From: Pseudobacter ginsenosidimutans | Lineage (GTDB): Bacteria > Bacteroidota > Bacteroidia > Chitinophagales > Chitinophagaceae | Direction of reading: 5' to 3' | Length of the DNA stretch: 64,000 nucleotides | NCBI RefSeq assembly: GCF_007970185.1 | Contig: NZ_CP042431.1 | Span: forward strand, 5,208,001-5,272,000 | In this document: positions 53,766 to 63,277 of the stretch, in pieces | Numbering within the stretch: position 1 is the stretch's first letter | Layout: every line of letters starts with the position of its first letter | Made by a program: the position numbers and the translations under genes | The notes under the pieces: model-generated | Databases searched by the model: none | Told to the model about the DNA's origin: nothing | What the model saw: only the letters and a program-made list of their open reading frames with translations

Positions 53766-54500
53766 ATGGATAAGTTGGAAATTGATCATCAGAGTGCGCT
53801 TCCTTTACATGCCCAGGTGGAAGATCTGCTGCGTAGGCTGATTGCCAAGCCCGAGTACCAGAATGGCAAACTTTTACCCAACGAGATCAATATGGCCAAG
53901 AAGCTGGGCGTAAGCCGCAGCACCGTTCGCCAGGCCACCAATAAGCTGGTATATGAACGTTTACTGGTGAGAAAGAAAGGAGTAGGTACTTCCGTTGCCC
54001 GCAACAATATTTCCACCAAGCTCGACAAATGGAGCAGCTTCACACACGAAATGGACGAGAAGGGAATGACCTTCCGCAACTACAGTATCAAGGTCTCCAA
54101 TGTAGTTCCGGACAAAGAGATCCAGCAACTGTTCAAACTCGCTCCGGGCGCTACTGTACTGAAGATGGAGCGTGTGAAGGGGCTCGACGGCGAACCTATT
54201 GTCCACTTCATTTCCTATTTCCATCCCCGTACCGGTCTTACCACAGACGACGATTTCAACAAACCATTATACGAGATGCTGGAGAACGATCATCATATTG
54301 TGGCCTCCGTATCCAAGGAAGGGATCAGCGCTATCCTTGCCGACAAACGGATCAGCAAGCTGCTGGCCGTTGAACCCGGCGCGCCCATCCTCTTCCGTAA
54401 ACGTGTGGTATGTGATGCAGGCGACCGTCCCATCGAATATAATCTCGGCCATTACAGGGCCGACAGGTTCACGTATACTATCGACATAGAACGTCACTAA
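53766..54500 (+). CDS. GntR family regulator with UTRA ligand domain
   Basis: 244 residues. The N-terminal winged helix is PLHAQVEDLLRRLIAKPEYQNGKLLPNEINMAKKLGVSRSTVRQATNKLVYERLLVRKKGVGT. The rest (about 80-244) is a UTRA domain (ATVLKMERVKGLDGEPIVHFISYFHPR, ending RADRFTYTIDI), which senses a sugar or sugar phosphate in HutC/NagR-type regulators. It stands directly before a SusC/SusD and sugar-metabolism run; matching operator-like sites before its own start and before susC suggest self-control and control of that run. Confidence 0.92.
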   Translation: MDKLEIDHQSALPLHAQVEDLLRRLIAKPEYQNGKLLPNEINMAKKLGVSRSTVRQATNKLVYERLLVRKKGVGTSVARNNISTKLDKWSSFTHEMDEKGMTFRNYSIKVSNVVPDKEIQQLFKLAPGATVLKMERVKGLDGEPIVHFISYFHPRTGLTTDDDFNKPLYEMLENDHHIVASVSKEGISAILADKRISKLLAVEPGAPILFRKRVVCDAGDRPIEYNLGHYRADRFTYTIDIERH

Positions 54501-54551
54501 TCTGGTTTTCTGAATCTTATCCACAGAACCTTAAAAAAATTTATGCCTTAA

Positions 54552-54564
54552 TATGTACGAACAT
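54552..54564. promoter_or_regulatory. GntR operator candidate, copy 2, before susC (locus 3)
   Basis: TATGTACGAACAT, identical over 13 bases to copy 1 at 53739, placed 38 bases before the chosen susC start. Confidence 0.65.
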
Positions 54565-54602
54565 TCGGACATTTGATCCCTACACTCTTCAATGCTTATT
54601 TA

Positions 54603-57600
54603 ATGAGAAAGTATTCATCTAACGACAAGCTTGCTGCCCTGTTCACCGCATTCTTCCTATGGTGCATCATCCCGGCCATCGCCCAGGATTCACCCGGAAA
54701 GGTAACAGGTAAAATCACCAGCGCCGCCGGCAGTCCTATCGAAGGAGCTACCATTACTGTGAAAGGCCTCACGCAGAGCGTGGCCTCCAACAAAACCGGT
54801 CAGTTCTCCATCACAGTGCCTGCAGGAAAAGATACCCTGGTGATCTCACACATCGGTTTTGTAACGCAGGAGATAGCACTGCGCAACAGGACCTCCCTCA
54901 ACATTACTTTGACAGACGTAAATGCCGAGCTGGACCAGGTGGTGGTGATCGCTTACGGAACAGCCCGCAAGAGCGATCTCACCGGAGCCGTAGTGTCCGT
55001 GAAAGCGGATGAGCTCAAGGCAATCCCTGCAACCTCCTTCGACCAGGCCCTCCAGGGCCGCGCCGCAGGTGTGCAGGTAACCACACTTTCGGGTAAGCCT
55101 GGTGGTGAGCCATCCATCCGAATCCGCGGTACCAGCTCCATCAATGCCGCCAATGAACCACTCTATGTGGTAGATGGTATGCTGGTGAACAGCGATGGCG
55201 GAGATGTAAGTGGCGGTGTTACCCGCGGCCCCAGGCTCGGGCCATTATCGAGCATTAACCCGGGAGACATTGAATCGATCGAGATCCTCAAAGACGCTTC
55301 CGCCACCGCCATGTACGGCGCCCGCGGCGCCAACGGCGTAGTGCTCATCACCACCAAACGCGGTCGCGCAGGTCAGGGCCAGGTGAATATTGAAGCCTAC
55401 CATGGTTATCAGAAGATCGCCAATCAGCTGGACCTGCTCAATGCAGAACAGTTCGCCAATTTCTACAACGAAGCCAGGATGAATGCCAACCAGATGCCAG
55501 TGTATGTGAACCCAAAGAACCTCGGCAGCGGCACCAATTGGCAGGATGAGCTCTTCCGCACAGCGCCCATCAGCAATCTCCAGGCTTCCGTCAGCGGAGG
55601 TGATGAAAAAACAAAATACAGCATCACGGGATCGCTGTTCTCTCAGGATGGTATTATCCTCAATTCTGATTTCAAACGTTATTCCTTCCGCGCCAACCTG
55701 GATCGGCAGATCAATGATAAACTCACGGTTGGGACCAGTCTCGCATACTCACGCGTGAACAGCAAAGGCGTACTCACCAACGACCAGCAGATAGTGCCGG
55801 GTGTTGTGCTCAGCGCTATTCAGTTCAATCCGGTTTTCCCTGTGTATGATCCCAACGGACCCGGAGGTTATACTTTTGAAAACAGGAGAGAAGATTTCTA
55901 TTTGGGAAAGACCCTTGGCAATCCCATTGCCGAAGCAAAGGAATATATTTCCAATACGGCCATGTCGCGTTTTCTCGGTAATGCATACGTGAAATATGCT
56001 TTCAGCAAACAACTGGAATTCCGCAGCAGCTTTGGTGTTGATGCTTTCTCCAATGACGAAGGCAGCTTCGGTCCCAATTTCCTCAAACGTACACAGGCCA
56101 GTGAAGGCGAAGCTTCGCTTGCCAAATCGGATGGTATGACCTGGCTGAACGAGAATACGCTCACCTACAACAATACCTTCGCCGGCAAACACCGCGTGAA
56201 TGCTTTGTTGGGTTATACGATGCAGCGATTCAATATGGACAGGCTGAATGTGATCTCTTTCGGATTTCCCAGCAACCACACGGGTTATCACGATATTTAC
56301 GCCGGACAAAAACCGCAGAAGCCCGTCAATAGCGAAAGCAGTTGGAGCATGATCTCTTACCTGGGACGTCTGAACTATACTTTCAATAACAAATATCTTT
56401 TCACGCTCACAGGCCGTATAGATGGCAGCTCCAAATTCGGTATCAACAACAAATACGCTTTCTTCCCTTCAGGCGCTTTTGCATGGCGTGTGTCTGAAGA
56501 AGATTTCATGAAAGATAATGATCAGATCAGCGATCTGAAGCTGCGTACCAGTTATGGAGTGATCGGAAACCAATCGATCCCGCCTTATCAGTCGCTTGCT
56601 GTAGTGAGTACATTCGGAGAAGGCGTGTTCAACAGTAACCAGGGAAGTGAAGTGTATACCGGGCTCGAACCAAAGACTTATGTGAACCCAAATCTCAAAT
56701 GGGAAACCACCCGTCAGTTCGATATCGGCTTCGATCTCGGTCTCTTTAACAATCGCGTGGCCATTACCGCGGATTTCTATCATAAGAAAACGAATGACCT
56801 GCTGCTGAATGCGCCGATTCCAACAACTTCCGGATTTGGATTTGCAGTGATGAATATCGGTAATATCGAGAACCATGGTTTCGATTTCGATATCCGTACA
56901 GAGAATATAAAAGGGGAATTCAGCTGGAACAGCGCCATCAATGTTTCCATCAACCGTAACAAGATCACCAACCTCAATTCAGAGAACGATATTCCGCTGA
57001 TGGGTGGACTGATCCTCCGTCAGGGACTCTCTGTTGGCGCCTTCTACGGCTATATAGCTGATGGCATCTTCCAGACAGATGCAGAAGCTGCTTCCAGCCC
57101 TGTACTGGTAGGGCAGGAGCCAACAGGACCTAACGCTGCCTCACATGCGAAAGCAGGCGACCGCAAATACAAAGACCTGAATGGTGATAAGAAGATCGAT
57201 GTGAATGACCGTGAGATCATCGGTTATGCCACACCGAAATTCACCTGGGGCTTCTCCAACAATTTCAGCTACCGCAACTGGAGCCTGGCTGTTTTCTTCC
57301 AGGGATCACAGGGCAACAAAATGGCCAACCTGAATAATCTCGATCTGCTCAATTTCAATGGTCAGACCAACCTGCTGGCAGAAGCTGCATTGAACAGGTG
57401 GACGCCCACCAATCCCAGTAACAAATATCCACGTGCGCTGGCGGCTGGTAGCCTGGATAATGGCCTCATCTCCACCAATATCGTGGAAGATGCTTCCTAT
57501 ATCCGCCTCAAGAATATTCAACTGGGCTATGAATTCAGCACCAGGTTGCTGAAAAAGATGCACCTGAAGAGACTGCGTTTGTATGCAAGCGCCACCAACC

Positions 57601-57737
57601 TCTTCACCATCACCGATTATTCAGGTTTTGATCCGGAAGCCAATGCCTTTGGTCAGTCTACCACATTAATGGGACTCGACCTGGGCGGTTATCCCCAGGC
57701 AAAGACCTTTCTCTTCGGCATCAACCTCGGGCTCTAA
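54603..57737 (+). CDS. SusC/RagA family TonB-linked outer-membrane protein (locus 3)
   Basis: 1044 residues from the ATG at 54603; a TTG ten codons earlier is possible. A signal peptide ends IIPAIAQ. A carboxypeptidase-regulatory-like domain (about 30-110, GKVTGKITSAAGSPIEGATITVKG) is followed by the plug (ALQGRAAGVQVTTLSGKPGGEPSIRIRGTSS, IEILKDASATAMYGARGANGVVLI) and a barrel ending FLFGINLGL. There is no STN domain, in keeping with the lack of sigma/FecR genes here and control by GntR instead. It likely imports an oligosaccharide, perhaps mannose-containing given the next genes. Confidence 0.95.
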   Translation: MRKYSSNDKLAALFTAFFLWCIIPAIAQDSPGKVTGKITSAAGSPIEGATITVKGLTQSVASNKTGQFSITVPAGKDTLVISHIGFVTQEIALRNRTSLNITLTDVNAELDQVVVIAYGTARKSDLTGAVVSVKADELKAIPATSFDQALQGRAAGVQVTTLSGKPGGEPSIRIRGTSSINAANEPLYVVDGMLVNSDGGDVSGGVTRGPRLGPLSSINPGDIESIEILKDASATAMYGARGANGVVLITTKRGRAGQGQVNIEAYHGYQKIANQLDLLNAEQFANFYNEARMNANQMPVYVNPKNLGSGTNWQDELFRTAPISNLQASVSGGDEKTKYSITGSLFSQDGIILNSDFKRYSFRANLDRQINDKLTVGTSLAYSRVNSKGVLTNDQQIVPGVVLSAIQFNPVFPVYDPNGPGGYTFENRREDFYLGKTLGNPIAEAKEYISNTAMSRFLGNAYVKYAFSKQLEFRSSFGVDAFSNDEGSFGPNFLKRTQASEGEASLAKSDGMTWLNENTLTYNNTFAGKHRVNALLGYTMQRFNMDRLNVISFGFPSNHTGYHDIYAGQKPQKPVNSESSWSMISYLGRLNYTFNNKYLFTLTGRIDGSSKFGINNKYAFFPSGAFAWRVSEEDFMKDNDQISDLKLRTSYGVIGNQSIPPYQSLAVVSTFGEGVFNSNQGSEVYTGLEPKTYVNPNLKWETTRQFDIGFDLGLFNNRVAITADFYHKKTNDLLLNAPIPTTSGFGFAVMNIGNIENHGFDFDIRTENIKGEFSWNSAINVSINRNKITNLNSENDIPLMGGLILRQGLSVGAFYGYIADGIFQTDAEAASSPVLVGQEPTGPNAASHAKAGDRKYKDLNGDKKIDVNDREIIGYATPKFTWGFSNNFSYRNWSLAVFFQGSQGNKMANLNNLDLLNFNGQTNLLAEAALNRWTPTNPSNKYPRALAAGSLDNGLISTNIVEDASYIRLKNIQLGYEFSTRLLKKMHLKRLRLYASATNLFTITDYSGFDPEANAFGQSTTLMGLDLGGYPQAKTFLFGINLGL

Positions 57738-57756
57738 AAAAGTAAACTGCTGAAAA

Positions 57757-59235
57757 ATGAAAACAAGAAAAACATCATTCGCCATAATGCTCGGTATCGG
57801 CTTACTGAGCCTGGGTTCCTGCTCCAAATTCCTGGAAGAGGATCCCAAACACCTGGTCAACATCAACAATTTCTATAAAACAGAACAGGATGCGATCTCC
57901 GCTGTGAATTCCATCTATGCTTATCTGAACTCCATCAATACGGGATCAACGGCAGGCGTGTATCACAGCACGTTCTGGGTAACAGCCGGACTGGCTTCCG
58001 ATGAACTCATCAATAACCAGGTGGGCGCTCCGCAATTCGATCAGCTGGGCACATTCACGTATACTTCGCAGAATGTTGCATTGCAGGAGATCTGGGCGAT
58101 GCATTACAAAACCATCACCCTGGCCAATATCGCCATCGAGCGCATACCCCTCATCGATATGAATACCAGTTTGCGCAGCCGACTGGTAGGCGAAGCAAAA
58201 TTCCTGAGAGCGCTCATGTACTTCAACATGGTGCGTATGTTCAACAAGATCCCGCTGGTATTGAAAGAGGTGGAGCCACTGAGGCCAACCGTAGCGGAAG
58301 TGGCTGATATCTACGCACAGATCCACAATGACCTGAAAGCGGCTCAGACCGATCTGCCGCTCAGCTTCGAGCCAAAACAGGGCAGGGGCCGTGCTACTAA
58401 AGGCGCCGCCTATGCGCTGGATGCTAAAGTGTATCTCACCGAGAAGAACTGGCCCAAAGCTGCAGAACAGGCCAAAGTGGTGATCGATTCCAAACAATAC
58501 GATCTCTGGGAAGATTTTGCCGACGCTTTCAAGCTCTCCAGCAGAGGTGGTAAAGAAGCCGTATTCTCCGTTGGATTCGGAGATGCAGGTGGACAGATCA
58601 TTTTCTGGGAAGTAGGTCAATTCCTCGTTCGCCTCCTGCCTCCGGCACTTGGCGACGCTGGTGTGATCAACGCACAGGGATGGCAGATCCCAACACAGCA
58701 ATTGTACGACAGCTATGATGTGGAGGATCGCAGAAGAGCTGTGACCTTCATCACCAGCGTTACAAAAACCGATGGCTCTGTAGTGACGATCCGCCCGTAT
58801 ATCCAGAAATACTGGGACAGGGTAGCCGAGCCCAAAGGCAATGAGAGCTCACAGGATTTCCCTGTGATCCGCTACTCTGATGTACTGTTGATGTACGCTG
58901 AAGCGATGAATGAAGACAATCACCCGGATGAAGCGCATGAGTATATCAATAAAGTGCGCAAGCGCGCCCGCTTTGATGGCACTACTTACAGGAATACCGT
59001 GCCTGATTATACAGGTCTGAATAAAGATGCTTTCCGTGCAGCTGTGCTGAAAGAAAGAAGACTGGAGCTGACTTGCGAAGGGCATCGCTGGTTCGACCTG
59101 GTGCGCACCAATACCCTGGAAACACTGGTTCCGCAAGCCAAGCCCGGCGTGGTTCCTGCAGCAAGAAATTATCTTTTCCCTATACCGCAGACAGAACGTG
59201 AACTCAATTCCAATCTGCCCAACAACGGATATTAG
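57757..59235 (+). CDS. SusD/RagB family outer-membrane lipoprotein (locus 3)
   Basis: 492 residues. The lipobox is LLSLGSCSKFLEEDPKH. SusD hallmarks are NNFYKTEQDAISAVNSIYAYLN, VGEAKFLRALMYFNMVRMFNKIPLV, RYSDVLLMYAEAMNE, ERRLELTCEGHRWFDLVRTNTL and LFPIPQTERELNSN. It starts 19 bases after susC and forms the surface ligand-capturing lid of the same transporter. Confidence 0.95.
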   Translation: MKTRKTSFAIMLGIGLLSLGSCSKFLEEDPKHLVNINNFYKTEQDAISAVNSIYAYLNSINTGSTAGVYHSTFWVTAGLASDELINNQVGAPQFDQLGTFTYTSQNVALQEIWAMHYKTITLANIAIERIPLIDMNTSLRSRLVGEAKFLRALMYFNMVRMFNKIPLVLKEVEPLRPTVAEVADIYAQIHNDLKAAQTDLPLSFEPKQGRGRATKGAAYALDAKVYLTEKNWPKAAEQAKVVIDSKQYDLWEDFADAFKLSSRGGKEAVFSVGFGDAGGQIIFWEVGQFLVRLLPPALGDAGVINAQGWQIPTQQLYDSYDVEDRRRAVTFITSVTKTDGSVVTIRPYIQKYWDRVAEPKGNESSQDFPVIRYSDVLLMYAEAMNEDNHPDEAHEYINKVRKRARFDGTTYRNTVPDYTGLNKDAFRAAVLKERRLELTCEGHRWFDLVRTNTLETLVPQAKPGVVPAARNYLFPIPQTERELNSNLPNNGY

Positions 59236-59280
59236 CGTAAAGACGAATCAAGATATTGTTTCACTATTAAAGACCGAGCA

Positions 59281-61059
59281 TTGGAAATTTCAAATTTTGA
59301 CAAGTACCCCGCCATCAATGTAGATGGTTACGAAGGATGGAGCGGCTGGTCATCCGTGATGACAGCCCTGGAGCAGCAGGCTATTGCTGCCGGAAAGAAA
59401 CGCACTGTGATTGCCGTGGAATGTTATCATGGCGTGCAATTGACTGAAGTGGTAACGCAAATTCGTAAAGGACTCCCAACTGCCCGGATCTTTGAGACTT
59501 CATCCGCTCTGTTGCCAGAGCAAACCATCAATGAGATGGTATACCCCTATGTAACTGATGATCCTGTTTTCGGTTATATCTCTCCGTTGAAACTGGAACA
59601 GTTCTTCGATGCAAAACTCCTGACCGGGATGGAACAGGAAGTGGAAGCTGTAGCAGAAGGATTGGTGGTGGTGATCGGTATTGGCGCTACGCTCGCAGTT
59701 CCCAAACCGGATATGCTGGTGTATGCCGATATGCCCCGCTGGGAGATCCAGCTTCGCTTCCGTAGGAACGAAGTGGGCAACCTGGGTGTGACCAATTTCT
59801 CCGACAGTTTTGCTTACAAATACAAACGCTCCTTCTTTGTTGACTGGCGTGTATGCGACCGTCACAAGGTTGAGCTCATGGAACGCTGGGATTTTGCACT
59901 GGACACTGTTATTGCCGGTGAACCGAAGATGGTCCGCGGAGCCGCGCTGCTGGCTGCTTTCAAACAGGCCGTGCATCAGCCTTTCCGCGTAGTTCCTTAT
60001 TTCGATCCCGGTCCCTGGGGAGGACAATGGCTCAAAAAAGTGATCGGCCTCGATCCCAACCAGGTGAATTTTGCCTGGGGCTTCGACTGTGTTCCGGAAG
60101 AGAACAGCCTGCTGCTGAAATTCGGAGATATGATCTTCGAAACGCCCAGCATCAATCTCGTGTTCAATCAGCCCCAGCAACTGCTCGGGAAAAAAGTGTA
60201 CGAAGCATTCGGTGCAGAATTCCCTATCCGTTTCGATTTCCTGGATACGATGGAAGGCGGCAACCTCAGCCTCCAGGTGCATCCGCTGAAAGAATATATC
60301 CGCGAAAAATTCGGCATGGCCTATACGCAGGACGAGAGCTATTATTTTCTCGAAGCCAAAGACGACGCATTCGTATACCTGGGGCTGAAGGATAATGTAG
60401 TTCCGGAAAAAATGATCGATGCCCTGAAAGATGCACAGGACAATGGCTCAGACTTCGATGCCGAAGCCTATGTGCAGAAATGGCCGATCAAAAAACATGA
60501 TCACGTGCTCATTCCTTCCGGCACCGTGCATTGCTCCGGATCAAACAGCGTTGTACTGGAGATCAGCGCCACACCGTACATTTTTACATTTAAATTGTGG
60601 GACTGGGGCCGTATGGGACTCGATGGAAAACCACGCCCTATTTCCCTGGAGCATGGCAAGAATGTGATCCAGTGGAACCGTACCACAGAATGGACGCGTG
60701 AGCATATCCTGGACAAAACGGAACTGATCACAGAAGGCGATGGCTGGAAAGAAGAACGGACAGGATTGGATGAATTCTCTTTTATTGAAACAAGAAGACA
60801 CTGGTTCACAAAGAAAGTCACACATCATACCGAAGGAAGATTCAATGTGCTGAACCTGATAGAAGGCAGGGAAGCCATTGTGGAAAGTCCTTCCAATGCA
60901 TTCAAACCATTTATTGTTCACTATGCTGAAACCTTTATTGTACCTGCCGATGCAGGTGAGTACACCATCAGGCCATATGGGAAAAGTGAAGGGCAGCAGT
61001 GCGCCACTATCAAAGCATATGTGCGCACAGAGCATCTTATTGATCACAGAATAAACTAA
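59281..61059 (+). CDS. manA: Class I mannose-6-phosphate isomerase with N-terminal kinase-like domain
   Basis: 592 residues from a TTG start; no ATG precedes residue 27. The C-terminal two-thirds (from about 220) is a type I phosphomannose isomerase. Expected zinc ligands are Q332 and H334 in LSLQVHP, E352 in DESYYF and H417 in GTVHCSG. It converts mannose-6-phosphate to fructose-6-phosphate in the cytoplasm. The first 210 residues are extra: VIAVECYHGVQLTEVVTQIRKG followed by KPDMLVYADMPRWEIQLRFRRNEV follows the plan of uridine-kinase-like P-loop proteins, but the GxxGKS/T loop is replaced by CYHGVQLTE, so it should not bind ATP in the usual way. Placement after SusC/SusD and before a sugar symporter points to mannose use. 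Confidence 0.88.
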   Translation: MEISNFDKYPAINVDGYEGWSGWSSVMTALEQQAIAAGKKRTVIAVECYHGVQLTEVVTQIRKGLPTARIFETSSALLPEQTINEMVYPYVTDDPVFGYISPLKLEQFFDAKLLTGMEQEVEAVAEGLVVVIGIGATLAVPKPDMLVYADMPRWEIQLRFRRNEVGNLGVTNFSDSFAYKYKRSFFVDWRVCDRHKVELMERWDFALDTVIAGEPKMVRGAALLAAFKQAVHQPFRVVPYFDPGPWGGQWLKKVIGLDPNQVNFAWGFDCVPEENSLLLKFGDMIFETPSINLVFNQPQQLLGKKVYEAFGAEFPIRFDFLDTMEGGNLSLQVHPLKEYIREKFGMAYTQDESYYFLEAKDDAFVYLGLKDNVVPEKMIDALKDAQDNGSDFDAEAYVQKWPIKKHDHVLIPSGTVHCSGSNSVVLEISATPYIFTFKLWDWGRMGLDGKPRPISLEHGKNVIQWNRTTEWTREHILDKTELITEGDGWKEERTGLDEFSFIETRRHWFTKKVTHHTEGRFNVLNLIEGREAIVESPSNAFKPFIVHYAETFIVPADAGEYTIRPYGKSEGQQCATIKAYVRTEHLIDHRIN

Positions 61060-61071
61060 CTACTAACGATT

Positions 61072-62436
61072 ATGCACAAACAAGGATTACAATACGTTTA
61101 CAAATGTACCTATGTGGCGGCAGTGGGAGGATTGCTGTTCGGTTACGACACAGCAGTGGTTGCAGGCGCCATCGGGTTCATTCAGCAGAAATACGGACTG
61201 TCGCCCGCCATGATGGGATGGGTGGCCAGTTGCGCGCTGGTAGGCTGTGTGATCGGAGCGATGTTTGCCGGAAGCCTGAGCGACCGCATTGGCAGGAAGA
61301 AAGTGCTGATGATCTCAGCCTTCGCTTTCGCCATCTCCTCCCTCGGTATCATGCTTCCCATGGGATTGAATTCATTCATTATTTTCAGGCTCATAGGAGG
61401 CGTCGGTATCGGCATCGCTTCCATGTTATCTCCATTGTATATTTCTGAGATCGCCCCGGCTAATATCCGCGGGCGACTCATTTCCATTTACCAGATGGGC
61501 ATCGTACTCGGTATCCTGCTCATCTATTTCGTGAATGCCTGGATCGCAGGTATGCACGATGAATCCTGGAACGTGGATAGTGGCTGGAGATGGATGTTTG
61601 GCAGCGGATTACTGCCTTCCCTTTTATTCATTATTCTATTATTGAATGTGCCGGAAAGCCCGCGCTGGCTGGCGCAGCAGAACAGGCTTGACGAAGCCGA
61701 AGATGTACTCACCAAAGTGAACGGAGAGGAAAAAGCGAAAGAAGAACTGCAGTCCATTCGCGCCACCATGCAGGCAGATGCACAGCAGGCTGGCTTCGGA
61801 TCCCTGCTGCAACCCGGCCTTCGTTATGTGCTGCTCATCGGGATCTTTCTCGCCATCCTTTCACAGGTTACAGGTATCAATGCCATTATGTACTACGCGC
61901 CGGAGATCTTCAAATCCAGTGGCGACGGTTCTTCCAGCGCCATGATGCAAACCGTGCTCGTTGGTGTGATCAATACCTTGTTTACGATTGTGGCTATCCG
62001 TTATGTAGACAAATGGGGCCGCAAAACCTTGCTGCTGATCGGCGCCGCAGGTATGACCATCTGCCTGGCGCTGGTGGGAGCAGCTTTTCATTTCGGGTTC
62101 AACCAGGGACCGATGATCCTGGTGGCCATCCTGGCATATATCGCATTCTTCGCCATTTCGCTCGGACCGCTCACGTTTGTGGTGGTAGCCGAGATCTTCC
62201 CCACTAATGTGCGCGGAAGAGCCATGTCCGTAGCCATTTTCTTTCTCTGGGTAGCGGTATTTGCCGTATCCCAGACCTTCCCGATGCTGCAGTCCTCCGT
62301 TGGTCCGGCCATTACTTTCTGGATCTATGGGGTAATGTCTGTGATCGCTTTCTTTTTCGTGTGGCGGCTGGTGCCTGAAACCAAAGAGAAATCGCTCGAA
62401 GAGATCGAGCAGTTCTGGAAAACCAAAGGCTTATAA
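61072..62436 (+). CDS. Sugar porter family MFS transporter (XylE/GLUT-like)
   Basis: 454 residues, 12 membrane helices. Sugar-porter signatures are GGLLFGYDTAVVAGAI in helix 1, GSLSDRIGRKKVL, RLIGGVGIGIASMLSPLYISEIAPANIRGRL, VPESPRWL, QVTGINAIMYYAPEIF in helix 7, RYVDKWGRKTLLL, and VPETKEKSLEEIEQF at the end. It carries a monosaccharide across the inner membrane, probably with H+. It starts 12 bases after the isomerase gene, so mannose is a reasonable guess for the substrate. Confidence 0.94.
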   Translation: MHKQGLQYVYKCTYVAAVGGLLFGYDTAVVAGAIGFIQQKYGLSPAMMGWVASCALVGCVIGAMFAGSLSDRIGRKKVLMISAFAFAISSLGIMLPMGLNSFIIFRLIGGVGIGIASMLSPLYISEIAPANIRGRLISIYQMGIVLGILLIYFVNAWIAGMHDESWNVDSGWRWMFGSGLLPSLLFIILLLNVPESPRWLAQQNRLDEAEDVLTKVNGEEKAKEELQSIRATMQADAQQAGFGSLLQPGLRYVLLIGIFLAILSQVTGINAIMYYAPEIFKSSGDGSSSAMMQTVLVGVINTLFTIVAIRYVDKWGRKTLLLIGAAGMTICLALVGAAFHFGFNQGPMILVAILAYIAFFAISLGPLTFVVVAEIFPTNVRGRAMSVAIFFLWVAVFAVSQTFPMLQSSVGPAITFWIYGVMSVIAFFFVWRLVPETKEKSLEEIEQFWKTKGL

Positions 62437-62476
62437 ACTAAACAACTGTTTTCTTAAAATATTAAATCTAACGATC

Positions 62477-63265
62477 ATGCGCCTATACCCATTCACACTG
62501 CTGATAGCAGTCAGTCTGTTTGTTTTCACAGGCTGTGATAAAAATGATGCTGATCCAAACAGGCCGATACTGGATATCTCCACAGATTTCGTGAAGAACA
62601 AATCTGACCGCGATGTGGAAGTTGTACTGGAAATGACTGTTCCTGGTGGTATCAAAAATTTCCTGATCACCAAAGGAGTGAACCTGAAACCCGACGCCGA
62701 TTTCGGAACGGATACCGTGGCGCCGGCTTCACTGGGTGATAATAAATTCAGGTACATTTTCCATTATACTTTGCAGAGACCTGAAATAGATAAACTGGTT
62801 GGTTTCAATTTCAAGCTCATCGACAATGCCGGAAGGATCGTGGAAAAAGATCTTACCGTGCATACCGAAGCCAACGGAGCCGAAACCATTTATAACAGAA
62901 GATGGAACCTGACCTCCACACTAAGGATCACGGCCACTCCAGCGGCAGAAGAGCTGGATCCCTGTTTGAAAGACAATATTTACTCTTTTGCGAAAGACAG
63001 CACCATGAGCGTTAACTACGGCCCATCCTGCGGATTCGACGGGCTTAATGTTCATGATAAATGGCAGCTGAGCGAAGATGAGAAAACTTTCACCTGGGAA
63101 TATTTCAACCTGTTCAATCCCGCACAAAGAACAACCGAAGTGTTCAATGTCCGCAGTATTTCCAGCTCCCAGCTGGTGATGGACATTACCATCGATCTGT
63201 CGTGGCTCGGGCCTCCCTATACAGATAAGGAGCAATTCGTTTATACTTTCAAACCTGCACCTTAA
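62477..63265 (+). CDS. Hypothetical lipoprotein of the locus 3 run
   Basis: 262 residues. The lipoprotein signal ends VFTGCDKND. I do not recognise a named family. The middle has VLEMTVPGGIKNFLITKGVNL and DNKFRYIFHYTLQRPEIDKLVGFNFKLIDNAGR, an Ig-like beta pattern seen in Sus-locus lipoproteins. The C-terminal half (RRWNLTSTLRIT, CLKDNIYSFAKDSTMSVNYG, KWQLSEDEKTFTW) looks like a lipocalin-type domain of the kind found in DUF5004 and related proteins. It is 40 bases from the MFS gene and probably a surface glycan-binding accessory. Confidence 0.75.
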   Translation: MRLYPFTLLIAVSLFVFTGCDKNDADPNRPILDISTDFVKNKSDRDVEVVLEMTVPGGIKNFLITKGVNLKPDADFGTDTVAPASLGDNKFRYIFHYTLQRPEIDKLVGFNFKLIDNAGRIVEKDLTVHTEANGAETIYNRRWNLTSTLRITATPAAEELDPCLKDNIYSFAKDSTMSVNYGPSCGFDGLNVHDKWQLSEDEKTFTWEYFNLFNPAQRTTEVFNVRSISSSQLVMDITIDLSWLGPPYTDKEQFVYTFKPAP

Positions 63266-63277
63266 TACCTTACCGCT

